NCBI GenBank assembly: GCA_008933735.1
Contig: WBUL01000004.1
Coordinates: 186,001-250,000 of the forward strand
Origin: Anaerolineae bacterium
Lineage (GTDB): Bacteria > Chloroflexota > Anaerolineae > Aggregatilineales > J027
Reading direction: 5' to 3'
Length of the DNA: 64,000 nucleotides
Both the position numbers and the translations under genes were made by a program. The notes under the pieces were generated by a model that did no database searches, was not told the origin of the DNA, and saw nothing but the letters and a program-made list of their open reading frames with translations. Shown piece by piece: positions 16,311 through 25,649 of this stretch (positions within the stretch are counted from its first letter, which is position 1; the number at the start of each line of letters is the position of its first letter).

Positions 16311-17212
16311 CAAAAGTGATCAAATCCCCTGAAGTAGATGCTGCCTTAAAGGCGGGTAAGCCCGTTGTGGCCCTTGAATCGACAGTCATTTCACACGGTC
16401 TGCCCTGGCCCGACAATCTCAGGCTGGCGCAAGAGTTGGAAAGTATGATCCGCAAAATCGGTGCGACTCCAGCGACCATTGCCGTGATGGATGGCGAACT
16501 GCGGGCAGGGCTGTCAGCCGAGGATCTTGTCCGGCTGGCCGATGGGAAAACACCCGTGCGGAAAATCAGCCGCCGGGATTTTGGTTCGGCGGTCGCAAAG
16601 CATCAGCTCGGAGCAACGACGGTGGCTGCAACGATGCTAGTCGCACATTGGGCAGGCATCAAAGTCTTTGCGACAGGGGGCATTGGCGGGGTGCATCGAG
16701 GCCAGACTGGGGATGTGAGCGCGGATCTGATTGAACTCAGCCAGACCCCGGTGGCAGTGGTCTGCGCGGGCGCAAAATCGATTCTTGATCTGCCGCGCAC
16801 ACTGGAATGGTTAGAAACGTTCGGCGTTCCGGTGGTAGGCTATCAGACCCTTGAATTTCCCGCGTTTTATACGCCCCACAGCGGTTTGAACCTGGTGGAC
16901 TGTGTAGAGAATCCTCAGCAGGCCGCTGCGCTGCTGAAAGCGCACTGGGGATTAGGGCTGACGAACGGGGTATTGTTCACAGTTCCGATCTCTGAGGTGG
17001 ACGCCCTAAACGAGGCTGATATTAACCCCAAAATCGACCAAGCCGTTGCAGAGGCTGAACGTCAGGGGATTGTGGGCAAAGATATTACGCCATTTCTGCT
17101 GGGGCGGTTGGTCGAGATCACTGGCGGAGAGAGCTTGCAAGCGAATCTGGCACTGCTGCGGCATAATACGCAGGTGGCGGCAGAAATTGCTATTGCGCTG
17201 GCTCAATCGTAA
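16307..17212 (+). CDS. psuG: Pseudouridine-5'-phosphate glycosidase
   Basis: A 301-residue protein matching the PsuG family over its full length. It reversibly cleaves pseudouridine 5'-phosphate to uracil and ribose 5-phosphate in the cytoplasm, allowing salvage of RNA-derived pseudouridine. The conserved ALESTVISHG (Glu24), GATTVAAT, ATGGIGGVH and CAGAKSILDLPRTLE (Lys157, the Schiff-base lysine) blocks are all present. The partner kinase PsuK is not adjacent. ATG 16307 lies in an ATGA overlap with the SH3 lipoprotein stop. The 3' end overlaps the convergent gene at 17190-18023 by 23 bases. Confidence 0.96.
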   Translation: MTKVIKSPEVDAALKAGKPVVALESTVISHGLPWPDNLRLAQELESMIRKIGATPATIAVMDGELRAGLSAEDLVRLADGKTPVRKISRRDFGSAVAKHQLGATTVAATMLVAHWAGIKVFATGGIGGVHRGQTGDVSADLIELSQTPVAVVCAGAKSILDLPRTLEWLETFGVPVVGYQTLEFPAFYTPHSGLNLVDCVENPQQAAALLKAHWGLGLTNGVLFTVPISEVDALNEADINPKIDQAVAEAERQGIVGKDITPFLLGRLVEITGGESLQANLALLRHNTQVAAEIAIALAQS

Positions 17213-18023
17213 ACAAGGTTGAAACTAACACCTGGTCACTCTGGGTGATGCGAAATTCATAATTGCCGGGCATAAAGCCCTCGTCTTGCCCAAAAAAGAA
17301 GAAGGTCTCGCCCGATGATTCGCCTACACCCCACGAATCGGTACGATCCATGAGGGTTTCACCGTTTCGCAGCAGCGTTTTTTGCAGCTCGGTTCCGGTA
17401 GTGATTTGCTCGTAAGAAAAATAAAAATACAGACGCTGGACACCTTCGGGAAAAGTAGAATCGGGTTCAACAACCTGCCAGGTATCGCTGATTGCATCAT
17501 CCACGGCCACAAGTCGAAGCTCCGCGTACACGATCTCCGATGCTGCTGCGACGGTTGGCATCGGAGTCGCAGGGAGCGTTGGCAAAATGAGCGTGGGCGT
17601 TACAGGCATAACCGATGGGATAACTTGTGATGGTGCAACCGTATTGGGCACAGATGTAACCGTTGGTGTAAATGTGACAGGAATTAAAATGGCGGGAGTG
17701 ATAGAAGGGGCAGGTGAAGCAGTGGTTGTGGGGGTATAGGACGGCGTGGCGGTGGGTACAGAGACAACAGGCGGGACAGAATCCTCCTTGTTATCATCTG
17801 GTATCATCGTAGAAACCCACGAGGCCAGACAGAATACCAGACTGCAACCGAGCAGAAGCGCTGCCAGCAGACTGAGATTATACGCCCGCCGACCTGCCCG
17901 CCGCCGTTGGCGCCAGAAGGAGGCCTGATTGCGACTGCGTACCATAAAATGCACAGCCAGCCATCCGATCAAACCTGATAGGAGAGCTGCCGCAACTGCT
18001 AAAATAAATAACGTGAGAGGCAT
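17190..18023 (-). CDS. Membrane-anchored protein with Thr/Pro-rich linker, function unknown
   Basis: A 277-residue protein with two N-terminal TM segments (about residues 3-27 and 47-72) separated by a very basic cytoplasmic loop (RSRNQASFWRQRRRAGRRAY), then a Thr/Pro/Val-rich linker (about 80-165) and a C-terminal beta-rich external domain of about 110 residues. No family was recognised. The linker composition is typical for Chloroflexota surface proteins. It is convergent with psuG (23-base overlap) and divergent from the large sensor kinase at 18175. Confidence 0.75.
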   Translation of the reverse strand: MPLTLFILAVAAALLSGLIGWLAVHFMVRSRNQASFWRQRRRAGRRAYNLSLLAALLLGCSLVFCLASWVSTMIPDDNKEDSVPPVVSVPTATPSYTPTTTASPAPSITPAILIPVTFTPTVTSVPNTVAPSQVIPSVMPVTPTLILPTLPATPMPTVAAASEIVYAELRLVAVDDAISDTWQVVEPDSTFPEGVQRLYFYFSYEQITTGTELQKTLLRNGETLMDRTDSWGVGESSGETFFFFGQDEGFMPGNYEFRITQSDQVLVSTLFTIEPAQ

Positions 18024-18118
18024 TCGATTTCTGCGCTTTGAACCAGTTGCCCATTATAACACGCTGAATTTGTGCTTAACCGACGATTCACAGATTCCTC
18101 ACAGGTGGTGCATCGTAG

Positions 18119-18147
18119 TTGAAAAATGTAAAAATTCCATTCATATT
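18119..18147 (+). promoter_or_regulatory. Possible sigma-70-type promoter for the sensor kinase gene
   Basis: TTGAAA at 18119-18124 and CATATT at 18142-18147 with a 17-base spacer lie in the 150-base divergent gap, 28 bases before the ATG at 18175. The -10 is imperfect, so this is a weak call. Confidence 0.35.
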
Positions 18148-18174
18148 TAGTAAATAATGGTACGATAACAAGTG

Positions 18175-21100
18175 ATGAGAAACACAATGCGTATCACCTC
18201 CTTAAGCTGGCTGCTAAGTCTGCTTGTTTTAGTGTGCCTGTTGATGTCGCCGCCAGACTTTGAACTGGATGACCTCCATATGTATATCCTTCTGGGAGGG
18301 GTTATTGCTTGGTTGGCAAACTACCGTCTGGCATTTAGCGGCGGGGAAGTTGATGCAGCCCATTTCGGAACCCTGCTCGCTTACCTGGTCCTGGGACGAG
18401 AAAACGACATCGGCACCGCGCTTTGGATCATAACCATCGGGGTGCTGGGCGGAACCATGATCCGCGAATGGGTTGATTTTCGGCACAAGGATGTGCCTCA
18501 ATTTAAGCTGCGTTCGTTTAATACCATTATTACTTCTGCCGCCCAGCATACGCTGAGCATATTTGTAGCAGATTTTGTCTATCATGCGCTGGAAGGCAGC
18601 CTCCCGATATATGGCTTTGGCATCCACGATTTCCTCCCGATGTCCGGTCTGATAGCAGTTTTTTTTGCGGTTTATTTAGCACTGCTCATTCTGGATGCCC
18701 GCGACCGGGGGTACCGTCCGCGCTTTCTGGTGGCCGATAACTGGCCGATTCTGACGGGGGCTCTGTTGCTGCCTGTGCCTTTTGCAGTGCTGGGAGCGGT
18801 ACTTTATGGGAATACCTCTGGCTGGGCCCTGGCGACAATGGTAGGCGGATCGGTGCTGCTGGTACACATGGGGTATATGCTGCTGCAAACCCGGCAGGCG
18901 TATGAACGGCAGGTGGTTGAACTTTCTGCCCTGACCCTTGCCAGCCGCACCATGCGGACGAATTTAAATGTCGAATCTCTGCTGGATATGCTGTATTTAC
19001 AGGTGGCAAAACTGATGGGGGTGCATAATTTCACCGTCGCTCTGTACGACGCGGATACTCAGGAACTCAGGTTCCCACTTCATATTCGTGGTCAGCGAGC
19101 CATTCCCCTGGGGCGGCGTCCGTTGAGCAACCATCTGATTGATCATGTGATTCGCACCGAAGCCCCTCTTGTGATCGAGGAAAATGTAGAAGAACGCGCA
19201 CTGGAAATGGGCTTGGTTCCGCCGTCGGAGACGGCCTATTCATGGTTGGGTATTCCGCTCCTGGCACCGGAACGGGCGCTAGGGTGTATGGTGCTCGTTT
19301 CGGACCGTCCTGACCGCCTGTTCACCACTGAAGACAGCCGGCTGTTGAATACAATTGCTGCCCAGGCCAGCGTTGCGATTGATAATGCTCAACTCTATGA
19401 ACGGACGCGCTTGCAGGCAACACAGCTTCAAGCGCTCACAGCGGCAGTTGGCGAACTCAGCCGCACGCTGAATCCGAACAGTGTTATGGATGCTATTACA
19501 CGTAACGCTATCCGAATTGCCAACGCGCAGGCTGCCGCCCTCTATGTCTATGGGGATCATCAGGCGCTTACTCTAGCTGCCGCGATAGGGTTTGATTCCG
19601 CGTTCTTTAAGCGGCCTGTCATGCCGCTGCTGATCCAGAACCATGAAAATATTGACCAGCGTTTCAAACCGCTGGTTGTGCGGGATACCGCCCATCTGCA
19701 TCAGGATAACCCGGTTCGCAGAGCGCTGGAGGCGTACCACAAACTGGCCTTTGTCGAAGTGATCCTCCGCAACCCGGAAACCTATGAGCTTATCGGGATT
19801 CTGGGAATGTATTTTGATAATCCCACTTATCTCGATGATGATCGTCTGGAAGTGCTGCAAACCTTCGCCAAGCAGGGTGCGCTGGCAATGACTAACGCGC
19901 AGGTCTTTTTACATATTGATACCGCGCTCAATCGCCGGGTGGCCCAGCTTTCCGTGCTGGCGGAAACCGGCCATGAGCTTGCCAGCACAAAACGATTGGA
20001 AGACCTTTTCATCCTGATTTTAGATCGCGCCCTCATCGGGACCAATTCCAACGCCGGCACTCTCATCATTGCCGATGAACGCTACAACATGGGGCTTGCA
20101 AAACTCGTTGCACATCAGGGATATGAAAATGGTGTTTTTGAACGGCTGCGCCTGATGCAAACCGTCCGAAGCCAGTTGTTCCGCACGGGTAATATCCTGT
20201 TCATTGATAATGTCCGTGATTATCCAGGATATATTCAGTTGCGTAAGCAAACAGTGTCGCAGATCAACATCCCACTGCTGCGTGGGCGGAAAGTGATCGG
20301 TGTTCTGACACTGGAACACAATGCGGAAAAAGCCTACAGTAATGACGATGAAGCCTTCCTGAGCCAGCTTGCTAACGAAGCCAGTATTGCGATGGATAAT
20401 ATTCATCTCCTGAACAGTCTGTCCGAAGGCAAGGATCGTTTGCAGGTCATTCTGGACAGTATGCGCGAAGCAATTTTGCTGGTTGATGACGATGGGGTTA
20501 TCGCACTGGCAAATCCGCAGGTCAAAACCCTGCTCGACCTTGATGTCAAGCGTCTGGCGGGCCGCACCATCTTTGACGCAATGACGGATCCCGCTTTACA
20601 AGTCGCCAGCAAACTGGGCTTCACGCAGGAAGCACTTCAGGATCAGGTCAGAGAATTACAAAGAGGTCTCTGGCAGCGTGCTACGGAACGCGAGGAGTTT
20701 CAGGTTTTTGAACCTCAGATGCGTTTTATCCAGCGGACTACGGTTTCGGTACTGGATTCTTCTGGTAGGGTGATTGGAATGCTGTTTGTGTTTGCGGATG
20801 TGACCGAAGAACGCGAACTGCGCCAGATGCAGGAACAATTTTCCAGCATGATTGTACATGATCTGCGCGGCCCCCTGACCGCCGTGAATGCCAGCATGAA
20901 ACTGCTGCGTGACCTTGCCCAACCAGAGGACTCGCTTGGCAAGGTCGTTCTGCAAACCACAGAGGTCTCTAACCGCGCTATTCGCAAGCTGCTTAATCTG
21001 GTCAATTCGCTGCTGGATATTTCCAAGATGGAAAGCGGGGTGATCGCGCTGGATAAAGAGCCTTCCCACATGTTCCACATCGCGGAGTCCGTCATTAAAG

Positions 21101-21525
21101 AAATGCAGCCGCTTGCAGATGAAATGGAAGTCCAGCTTAAAAATACGATTTCAGGCAAACTGCCCGCGCCAGAAATTGATGGCGATAAAATCGAGCGTGT
21201 GATGTACAACCTGGTGGATAATGCCATCAAATTTACGCCAAGCAATGGCATGGTAACAATTGCGGCGCAGGTGCTGGACACCCACTTCCTGCGGGTTGAA
21301 GTCCAGGATACCGGGCCGGGTGTGCCGGAAGAATACAAAACCCGTCTGTTTGACCGCTACCAGATGATGGAAGGGCGGCGTGGACGGCGGCGTGGTACTG
21401 GGTTGGGGCTGACCTTTTGCAAGCTCACAGTGGAAGCACACGGTGGGCAAATCTGGATTGAGGACAATCCCGGCGGCGGGTCCGTATTCGTTTTTACCCT
21501 GCCGCTGGAAACCGTACTCTCGTAG
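18175..21525 (+). CDS. Multi-TM, triple-GAF, PAS sensor histidine kinase
   Basis: A protein of about 1116 residues. Residues 1-220 hold about seven or eight TM helices of no family I recognise. They are followed by three GAF domains (about 240-400, 415-570 and 590-745), each opening with the usual LxxLxExxxxL-type helix, and a PAS domain (about 755-870, DSMREAILLVDDDGVI). A HisKA segment carries the phosphoacceptor His895 in IVHDLRGPL, and the HATPase_c domain has the N box NLVDNAIKF, G1 DTGPGVP and G2 GTGLGLTF. It is therefore a complete membrane kinase, but no cognate response regulator is adjacent; the one at 31509 is a distant candidate. ATG 18175 was chosen; a GTG at 18172 and an ATG at 18187 are alternatives. 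Two GT4 genes follow 5 bases downstream. Confidence 0.93.
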   Translation: MRNTMRITSLSWLLSLLVLVCLLMSPPDFELDDLHMYILLGGVIAWLANYRLAFSGGEVDAAHFGTLLAYLVLGRENDIGTALWIITIGVLGGTMIREWVDFRHKDVPQFKLRSFNTIITSAAQHTLSIFVADFVYHALEGSLPIYGFGIHDFLPMSGLIAVFFAVYLALLILDARDRGYRPRFLVADNWPILTGALLLPVPFAVLGAVLYGNTSGWALATMVGGSVLLVHMGYMLLQTRQAYERQVVELSALTLASRTMRTNLNVESLLDMLYLQVAKLMGVHNFTVALYDADTQELRFPLHIRGQRAIPLGRRPLSNHLIDHVIRTEAPLVIEENVEERALEMGLVPPSETAYSWLGIPLLAPERALGCMVLVSDRPDRLFTTEDSRLLNTIAAQASVAIDNAQLYERTRLQATQLQALTAAVGELSRTLNPNSVMDAITRNAIRIANAQAAALYVYGDHQALTLAAAIGFDSAFFKRPVMPLLIQNHENIDQRFKPLVVRDTAHLHQDNPVRRALEAYHKLAFVEVILRNPETYELIGILGMYFDNPTYLDDDRLEVLQTFAKQGALAMTNAQVFLHIDTALNRRVAQLSVLAETGHELASTKRLEDLFILILDRALIGTNSNAGTLIIADERYNMGLAKLVAHQGYENGVFERLRLMQTVRSQLFRTGNILFIDNVRDYPGYIQLRKQTVSQINIPLLRGRKVIGVLTLEHNAEKAYSNDDEAFLSQLANEASIAMDNIHLLNSLSEGKDRLQVILDSMREAILLVDDDGVIALANPQVKTLLDLDVKRLAGRTIFDAMTDPALQVASKLGFTQEALQDQVRELQRGLWQRATEREEFQVFEPQMRFIQRTTVSVLDSSGRVIGMLFVFADVTEERELRQMQEQFSSMIVHDLRGPLTAVNASMKLLRDLAQPEDSLGKVVLQTTEVSNRAIRKLLNLVNSLLDISKMESGVIALDKEPSHMFHIAESVIKEMQPLADEMEVQLKNTISGKLPAPEIDGDKIERVMYNLVDNAIKFTPSNGMVTIAAQVLDTHFLRVEVQDTGPGVPEEYKTRLFDRYQMMEGRRGRRRGTGLGLTFCKLTVEAHGGQIWIEDNPGGGSVFVFTLPLETVLS

Positions 21526-21530
21526 ACCCG

Positions 21531-22652
21531 ATGCACATTCTCGTTCCCACAGGGATTTTTCATCCAGAGCCGGGGGGCCCTGCAACGTACTTGTATCGCT
21601 TTTTGCCGGAACTTCAGGCGCGTGGACATACTGTTGAGGTGATCACCTTTGGCGAAGGGCAGCCGGATATTTACCCCTATCCGGTAACACGGATTCCACG
21701 TACCACGATTGTGGAAAGAAACTGGCGATATTACCGCGCCGTCAAAGAAAAGCTGCCTCATGCAGACGTGGTTTTTATCAACAGCCTGGGGATTCCGCTG
21801 CCGTATATCAAGCAGCCCACCGTATTAAAGGTGGTGGGAGACCGTGCATGGGAGCGGGCAGTCAATCGGGGATGGGTTCCTCCTACAGAAGACATCGACC
21901 ATTTTCAGACCGCCCGTTATGGCCCGCGCGTGAATTTTGTGAAGCGGTCACGCTCCAATGAGGCCCGCCGCGCAGACTATGTGATTGTGCCAAGCCACTA
22001 CCTGCGGCAGATGGTAATAGGTTGGGGTGTGCCTGCTGAACGAGTTAAGACGATTTACAACGCTGTTGAGCCGAATGAACTGCTTCCTGATCCGGTCAGT
22101 CGGCAATCCCTCAATTTGCCTGACACCCCTCTGCTGCTCACCCCTGCTCGGCTGACTGCCTGGAAAGGCGTCGATGTGACCCTCAGAGCGATAGCGAGTC
22201 TGTCTGATGTGATGCTGGTTGTGGCGGGGGATGGGCCGATGTTTAACTTTCTCCAACGGCAGGTGGCTGAGTTAGAACTTTCCGAACGGGTGCGATTTCT
22301 CGGTAAAATTTCGCATTCTGAACTGGTGAAATATTACCAGGTGGCAGATTACACCCTGCTGTATTCCGGCTATGAAGGGCTGTCGCATGTCATTCTGGAA
22401 TCGCTGAATACTGGAACACCAGTCATTGCCAGTGACAAATGTGGCAACCCCGAAATTGTACAGGATGGGTACAACGGATTTCTTGCACCCTACCCGGAGG
22501 TCGAGGCCCTGCGTGCCACCATTCTCAGAGCATTTGAAGGTGATACCCCACAGCGCCTCCGGCAGAATCCACTATTGGACGTGCAGAAATTCGCCTGGTC
22601 ACGGATGGTAGAAGAAACAATAGCCACGCTGGAGCAGCAGTTCAGCCGATGA
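21531..22652 (+). CDS. GT4 family glycosyltransferase
   Basis: A 373-residue GT-B glycosyltransferase (group 1). The N-terminal domain has the PEPGGPATYLY glycine-rich acceptor-side loop; the C-terminal Rossmann domain shows LLTPARLTAWKG, VVAGDGP, VRFLGKISHSELVKYY and the donor-binding EGLSHVILESLNTGTPVIAS block with the family E-x7-E arrangement. It transfers a sugar from a nucleotide donor to a lipid or glycan. It starts 5 bases after the histidine kinase stop and its stop overlaps the next GT4 start (ATGA), so all three are probably one operon. Confidence 0.93.
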   Translation: MHILVPTGIFHPEPGGPATYLYRFLPELQARGHTVEVITFGEGQPDIYPYPVTRIPRTTIVERNWRYYRAVKEKLPHADVVFINSLGIPLPYIKQPTVLKVVGDRAWERAVNRGWVPPTEDIDHFQTARYGPRVNFVKRSRSNEARRADYVIVPSHYLRQMVIGWGVPAERVKTIYNAVEPNELLPDPVSRQSLNLPDTPLLLTPARLTAWKGVDVTLRAIASLSDVMLVVAGDGPMFNFLQRQVAELELSERVRFLGKISHSELVKYYQVADYTLLYSGYEGLSHVILESLNTGTPVIASDKCGNPEIVQDGYNGFLAPYPEVEALRATILRAFEGDTPQRLRQNPLLDVQKFAWSRMVEETIATLEQQFSR

Positions 22653-23791
22653 TGTTGTACGTGGCAAACGTGCGAATGCCGACCGAGAAAGCGCATGGTT
22701 ACCAGATTGCCCAGATGTGTGAGGCATTTGCGCTGGCGGATGAGGAAGTCAAGCTGGTTGTGCCACGCCGCTTTAGCACGATGGAAACAAACCTGTGGCA
22801 GTATTACGGCGTGCAGGAAAATTTCAAAATGATTACCCTGCCCTGCCTGGACTTTATCGCATTTTTCCCGGAATCCAAACTCGCGTTTCTGCTCCAGACC
22901 TTTACCTTCTTGCTGGCTCTGCTGGTATGGCTGCCATTTCAAAAATACAGCCTTCTCTTCAGCCGGGATGTTTTTCTGGTCGCGCCCCTAACGTTATGGG
23001 TGCCGCGCCGCAAGCTAATCTACGAGGTGCACAGCAAAGCGCGTTCCCGGCGTCTTAAACGGATACAAGATTGGACTCTGCGCCGTGTGGGACTGGTTGT
23101 TTCACTGACCGGAACTATGGCAGAGCAGCTAAAACAGACCGGCATTTCGAGCATTATTGTGGCGCATGATGGGATCAGACCGGAAAACTTCCCCCTGTTC
23201 TCCCCGGAGATCCGGCAGGAACTGGGTATCCCTTCAGAAGCATTTGTGGCTTGTTATGCAGGACGGCTGCATACGATGGGTATGTCTAAAGGGTTGGAGG
23301 TATTCATTGAGGCGGCGGCACAGGTGAAAAATATCGTGTTTTTGCTGGTGGGCGGCCCGGATAACCACGTAGAACAGCTTCGCCAGCGGTGGCAGCAGAT
23401 GGGGATGCCGCCAGAAGATTTTTTTGCAGTGGGTACCGTCCCGCCGATAGAAGTCCCTAAATACCTTGCTGCGGCAGATGTGTGTTTAATCACCTCGCCT
23501 CAGAATGAATTTTTCTCGAATGAGACCTCTCCTATGAAATTATTCGAATATATGATGGCAGGGCGTGCAATCCTCGCCAGCGATCTGCCCAGCACGCGGG
23601 AGGTGGTACAGCACGGAGAATCTGCTTACCTTGTGCCGCCCTCGGATGTGGGGGCACTGCGAGAAGCATTAAAAACCCTGCGAGAAAGCCCTGATCTGCG
23701 CCAGCAGTTAGGCCAGAAGGCGGCGCAGGAAGTTTTAAACTATACGTGGCTAAAACGCGCAGAGTCTATCTTGAAAGCGGCGAAAGTCTGA
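22649..23791 (+). CDS. GT4 family glycosyltransferase
   Basis: A 380-residue GT-B glycosyltransferase. It has a hydrophobic stretch near residues 88-110 that may bind it to the membrane. The C-terminal domain carries CYAGRLHTMGMSKG, LLVGGPDN and ETSPMKLFEYMMAGRAILASDLPS, a clear group 1 donor-binding region. The acceptor and donor are unknown. The gene is in ATGA overlap with the preceding GT4 and ends one base before the convergent uppS stop, with no terminator in between. Confidence 0.92.
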   Translation: MMLYVANVRMPTEKAHGYQIAQMCEAFALADEEVKLVVPRRFSTMETNLWQYYGVQENFKMITLPCLDFIAFFPESKLAFLLQTFTFLLALLVWLPFQKYSLLFSRDVFLVAPLTLWVPRRKLIYEVHSKARSRRLKRIQDWTLRRVGLVVSLTGTMAEQLKQTGISSIIVAHDGIRPENFPLFSPEIRQELGIPSEAFVACYAGRLHTMGMSKGLEVFIEAAAQVKNIVFLLVGGPDNHVEQLRQRWQQMGMPPEDFFAVGTVPPIEVPKYLAAADVCLITSPQNEFFSNETSPMKLFEYMMAGRAILASDLPSTREVVQHGESAYLVPPSDVGALREALKTLRESPDLRQQLGQKAAQEVLNYTWLKRAESILKAAKV

Positions 23792-24520
23792 TTACACTTC
23801 TGGCGGCTCCACCATCCCAAAGCGGCGCTCACGCGCAGCAAAGGCGTGCAGCGCTTTATGCAGTTCCACCCGGTCAAAATCGGGCCAGAATACTGGTGTT
23901 ATGTAATACTCTGCGTAGGCCGCCTGCCAGACGAGAAAGTTGCTTACGCGCACTTCACCACTGGTACGGACCACCAAATCCGGGTGGGGCTGCCCCGCTG
24001 TCGAAAGATAATATTCCATCAGCGTTTCATCCACCTGCTCAACCGACACGCCATCCCTTATAATCCGCCGCACAGCCTCAACAATCTCGTCGCGCCCGCC
24101 GTAGTTAAACGCCACATTCAGGATCAAACGGTCATTGTTGCGTGTTCTTTCAACCGCCTGCCGAATTTTACGCTGAATGTGGTCTTGTAGTCCTTCAAGA
24201 TGCCCAATGTGCCGAAGCTGCACCCCATTCGCGTGCAGGTCGTCCAATTCCCGGTCTATCACCGTTTCCAGGATTCGCATCAAAAACGAAACTTCGGCAG
24301 GTGGGCGTCTCCAATTTTCCGTCGAAAAGGCGTAAATGGTCAGAATTTTGATCCCAAACTCGCTGCACGCACGCAAAATACGCCGAAGATTTTCCGTGCC
24401 CGCCTGGTGACCAAAATGACGGGGTTTGCCGTGTTGTTTTGCCCAGCGCCCATTCCCATCCATGATAATCGCCAGATGGTAAGGGATCCGTTCCGGCAGA
24501 TTTAAAGCAAGGTCGTCCAT
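23792..24520 (-). CDS. uppS: Isoprenyl transferase (undecaprenyl diphosphate synthase)
   Basis: A 242-residue cis-prenyltransferase that elongates farnesyl diphosphate with isopentenyl diphosphates to make the lipid carrier for cell wall and surface glycans. Motifs seen: [14 protein letters not shown] (catalytic Asp21, then GNGR), [22 protein letters not shown], and near the C-terminus [22 protein letters not shown]. All five conserved regions of the family are present. It follows frr directly with no gap (24521/24520), the classical frr-uppS order. Confidence 0.97.
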   Translation of the reverse strand: MDDLALNLPERIPYHLAIIMDGNGRWAKQHGKPRHFGHQAGTENLRRILRACSEFGIKILTIYAFSTENWRRPPAEVSFLMRILETVIDRELDDLHANGVQLRHIGHLEGLQDHIQRKIRQAVERTRNNDRLILNVAFNYGGRDEIVEAVRRIIRDGVSVEQVDETLMEYYLSTAGQPHPDLVVRTSGEVRVSNFLVWQAAYAEYYITPVFWPDFDRVELHKALHAFAARERRFGMVEPPEV

Positions 24521-25075
24521 CTAAAATTCCAGGATTTCTTTTTCTTTGCGTTTGCCGAGGTCGTCAATCTCGTGGATATACTTATCAGTTAGTTTTTGAG
24601 CATCCTCCTGACCTTGTTTGCACTCATCCTCGCTCGCCATCTTTTCTTTTTCAATTTCACGAATGTCATCAATAGCACTGCGCCGAATATTGCGAATAGA
24701 AACCTTGCTTTCTTCCAGCTTTTTGTGCATCTGCTTAACCAGGTCACGGCGGCGTTCTTCGGTCAGAGGTGGCAGATGCAGGCGGATGGTTGTTCCGTCG
24801 TTACTCGGATTCAATCCGAGGTCAGATTGCAGGATGGCTTTTTCTATAATGTTCAGGGTATTTCGGTCAAAAGGGCGGATAAAAATGGTTTGCACATCGG
24901 CGCTGAGGGTCGCAAGCTGGTAGAGCGGGGTTTCTGTCCCATAGTAGTCAATATGGAGCTTTTCGACCAGGCCGGTGGAGGCACGCCCTGTTCTCATGCC
25001 GCGCAAATCTTCTTCCAGGATATGCAGGGTGGATTTCATACGCGATTCGGCATCCGAAAGAACTTCTTTTATCAT
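24521..25075 (-). CDS. frr: Ribosome recycling factor
   Basis: A 184-residue protein matching RRF across its length: ESRMKSTLHILEEDLRGMRTGRA, PLYQLATLS, IRPFDRNTLNIIEKAI, LTEERRRDLVKQMHKKLEESKVSIRNIRR and the C-terminal LTDKYIHEIDDLGKRKEKEILEF helix. With EF-G it splits post-termination ribosomes. Length is normal. It is divergent from the hypothetical gene at 25212 and co-oriented with uppS. Confidence 0.98.
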   Translation of the reverse strand: MIKEVLSDAESRMKSTLHILEEDLRGMRTGRASTGLVEKLHIDYYGTETPLYQLATLSADVQTIFIRPFDRNTLNIIEKAILQSDLGLNPSNDGTTIRLHLPPLTEERRRDLVKQMHKKLEESKVSIRNIRRSAIDDIREIEKEKMASEDECKQGQEDAQKLTDKYIHEIDDLGKRKEKEILEF

Positions 25076-25211
25076 AATCTTCTACTCCGTTTGGGAGGCT
25101 ATTTCTCACTTTTACGGCAGTATTTTAACCCAAGTGATGAGAAAATCCCTGTATATTTTTAATTCTGCTTACGTTGCGCTAACATAGGTCTGCATTAGGA
25201 GTAAGGTCACG

Positions 25212-25649
25212 ATGGACAATATCTGGGGACAGAAGCTGCGCGACGCGATCCTGAGTAACAGCGCGGTTCGGGATGGTCTGACGGATGATGAAGCGCAGCC
25301 GTTAATTGATTGGGGACTGGCACTGGCTGACAGCATCGGCAAAAAAATGGCACAGTTACCTGACCCTGAAGGCGCTTATGAAACGTACCTTGCTGCGCTG
25401 CCTAAACTGTTGACCCGTGTGAACTGGCTGACCGTTTTCAGCGCGAAAAAAGGCCCGGAATGGACAAAGAAGACCATTGCCCAGGTACATGAACTCACCC
25501 AGACGCTTTTCGAGGAACAGGCACCGCCAATTGACAGCGAGAATATGCTGCGTTATTTGGTGCTGGGTGTAGAAGCGTTGGATCGAAAAAGTGTCGTCCA
25601 TCAACTCATTCAAAAGCTCTCACCGATAGATAAGGAAGGGACACTTTGA
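25212..25649 (+). CDS. Hypothetical soluble protein
   Basis: A 145-residue, probably all-helical acidic protein with no signal sequence or TM segment and no domain I recognise. A clear AGGAGTAAGG ribosome-binding site precedes the ATG. Its TGA overlaps the TTG start of the phospholipase-D-like gene (TTGA), so the two are probably translated together. Confidence 0.75.
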   Translation: MDNIWGQKLRDAILSNSAVRDGLTDDEAQPLIDWGLALADSIGKKMAQLPDPEGAYETYLAALPKLLTRVNWLTVFSAKKGPEWTKKTIAQVHELTQTLFEEQAPPIDSENMLRYLVLGVEALDRKSVVHQLIQKLSPIDKEGTL

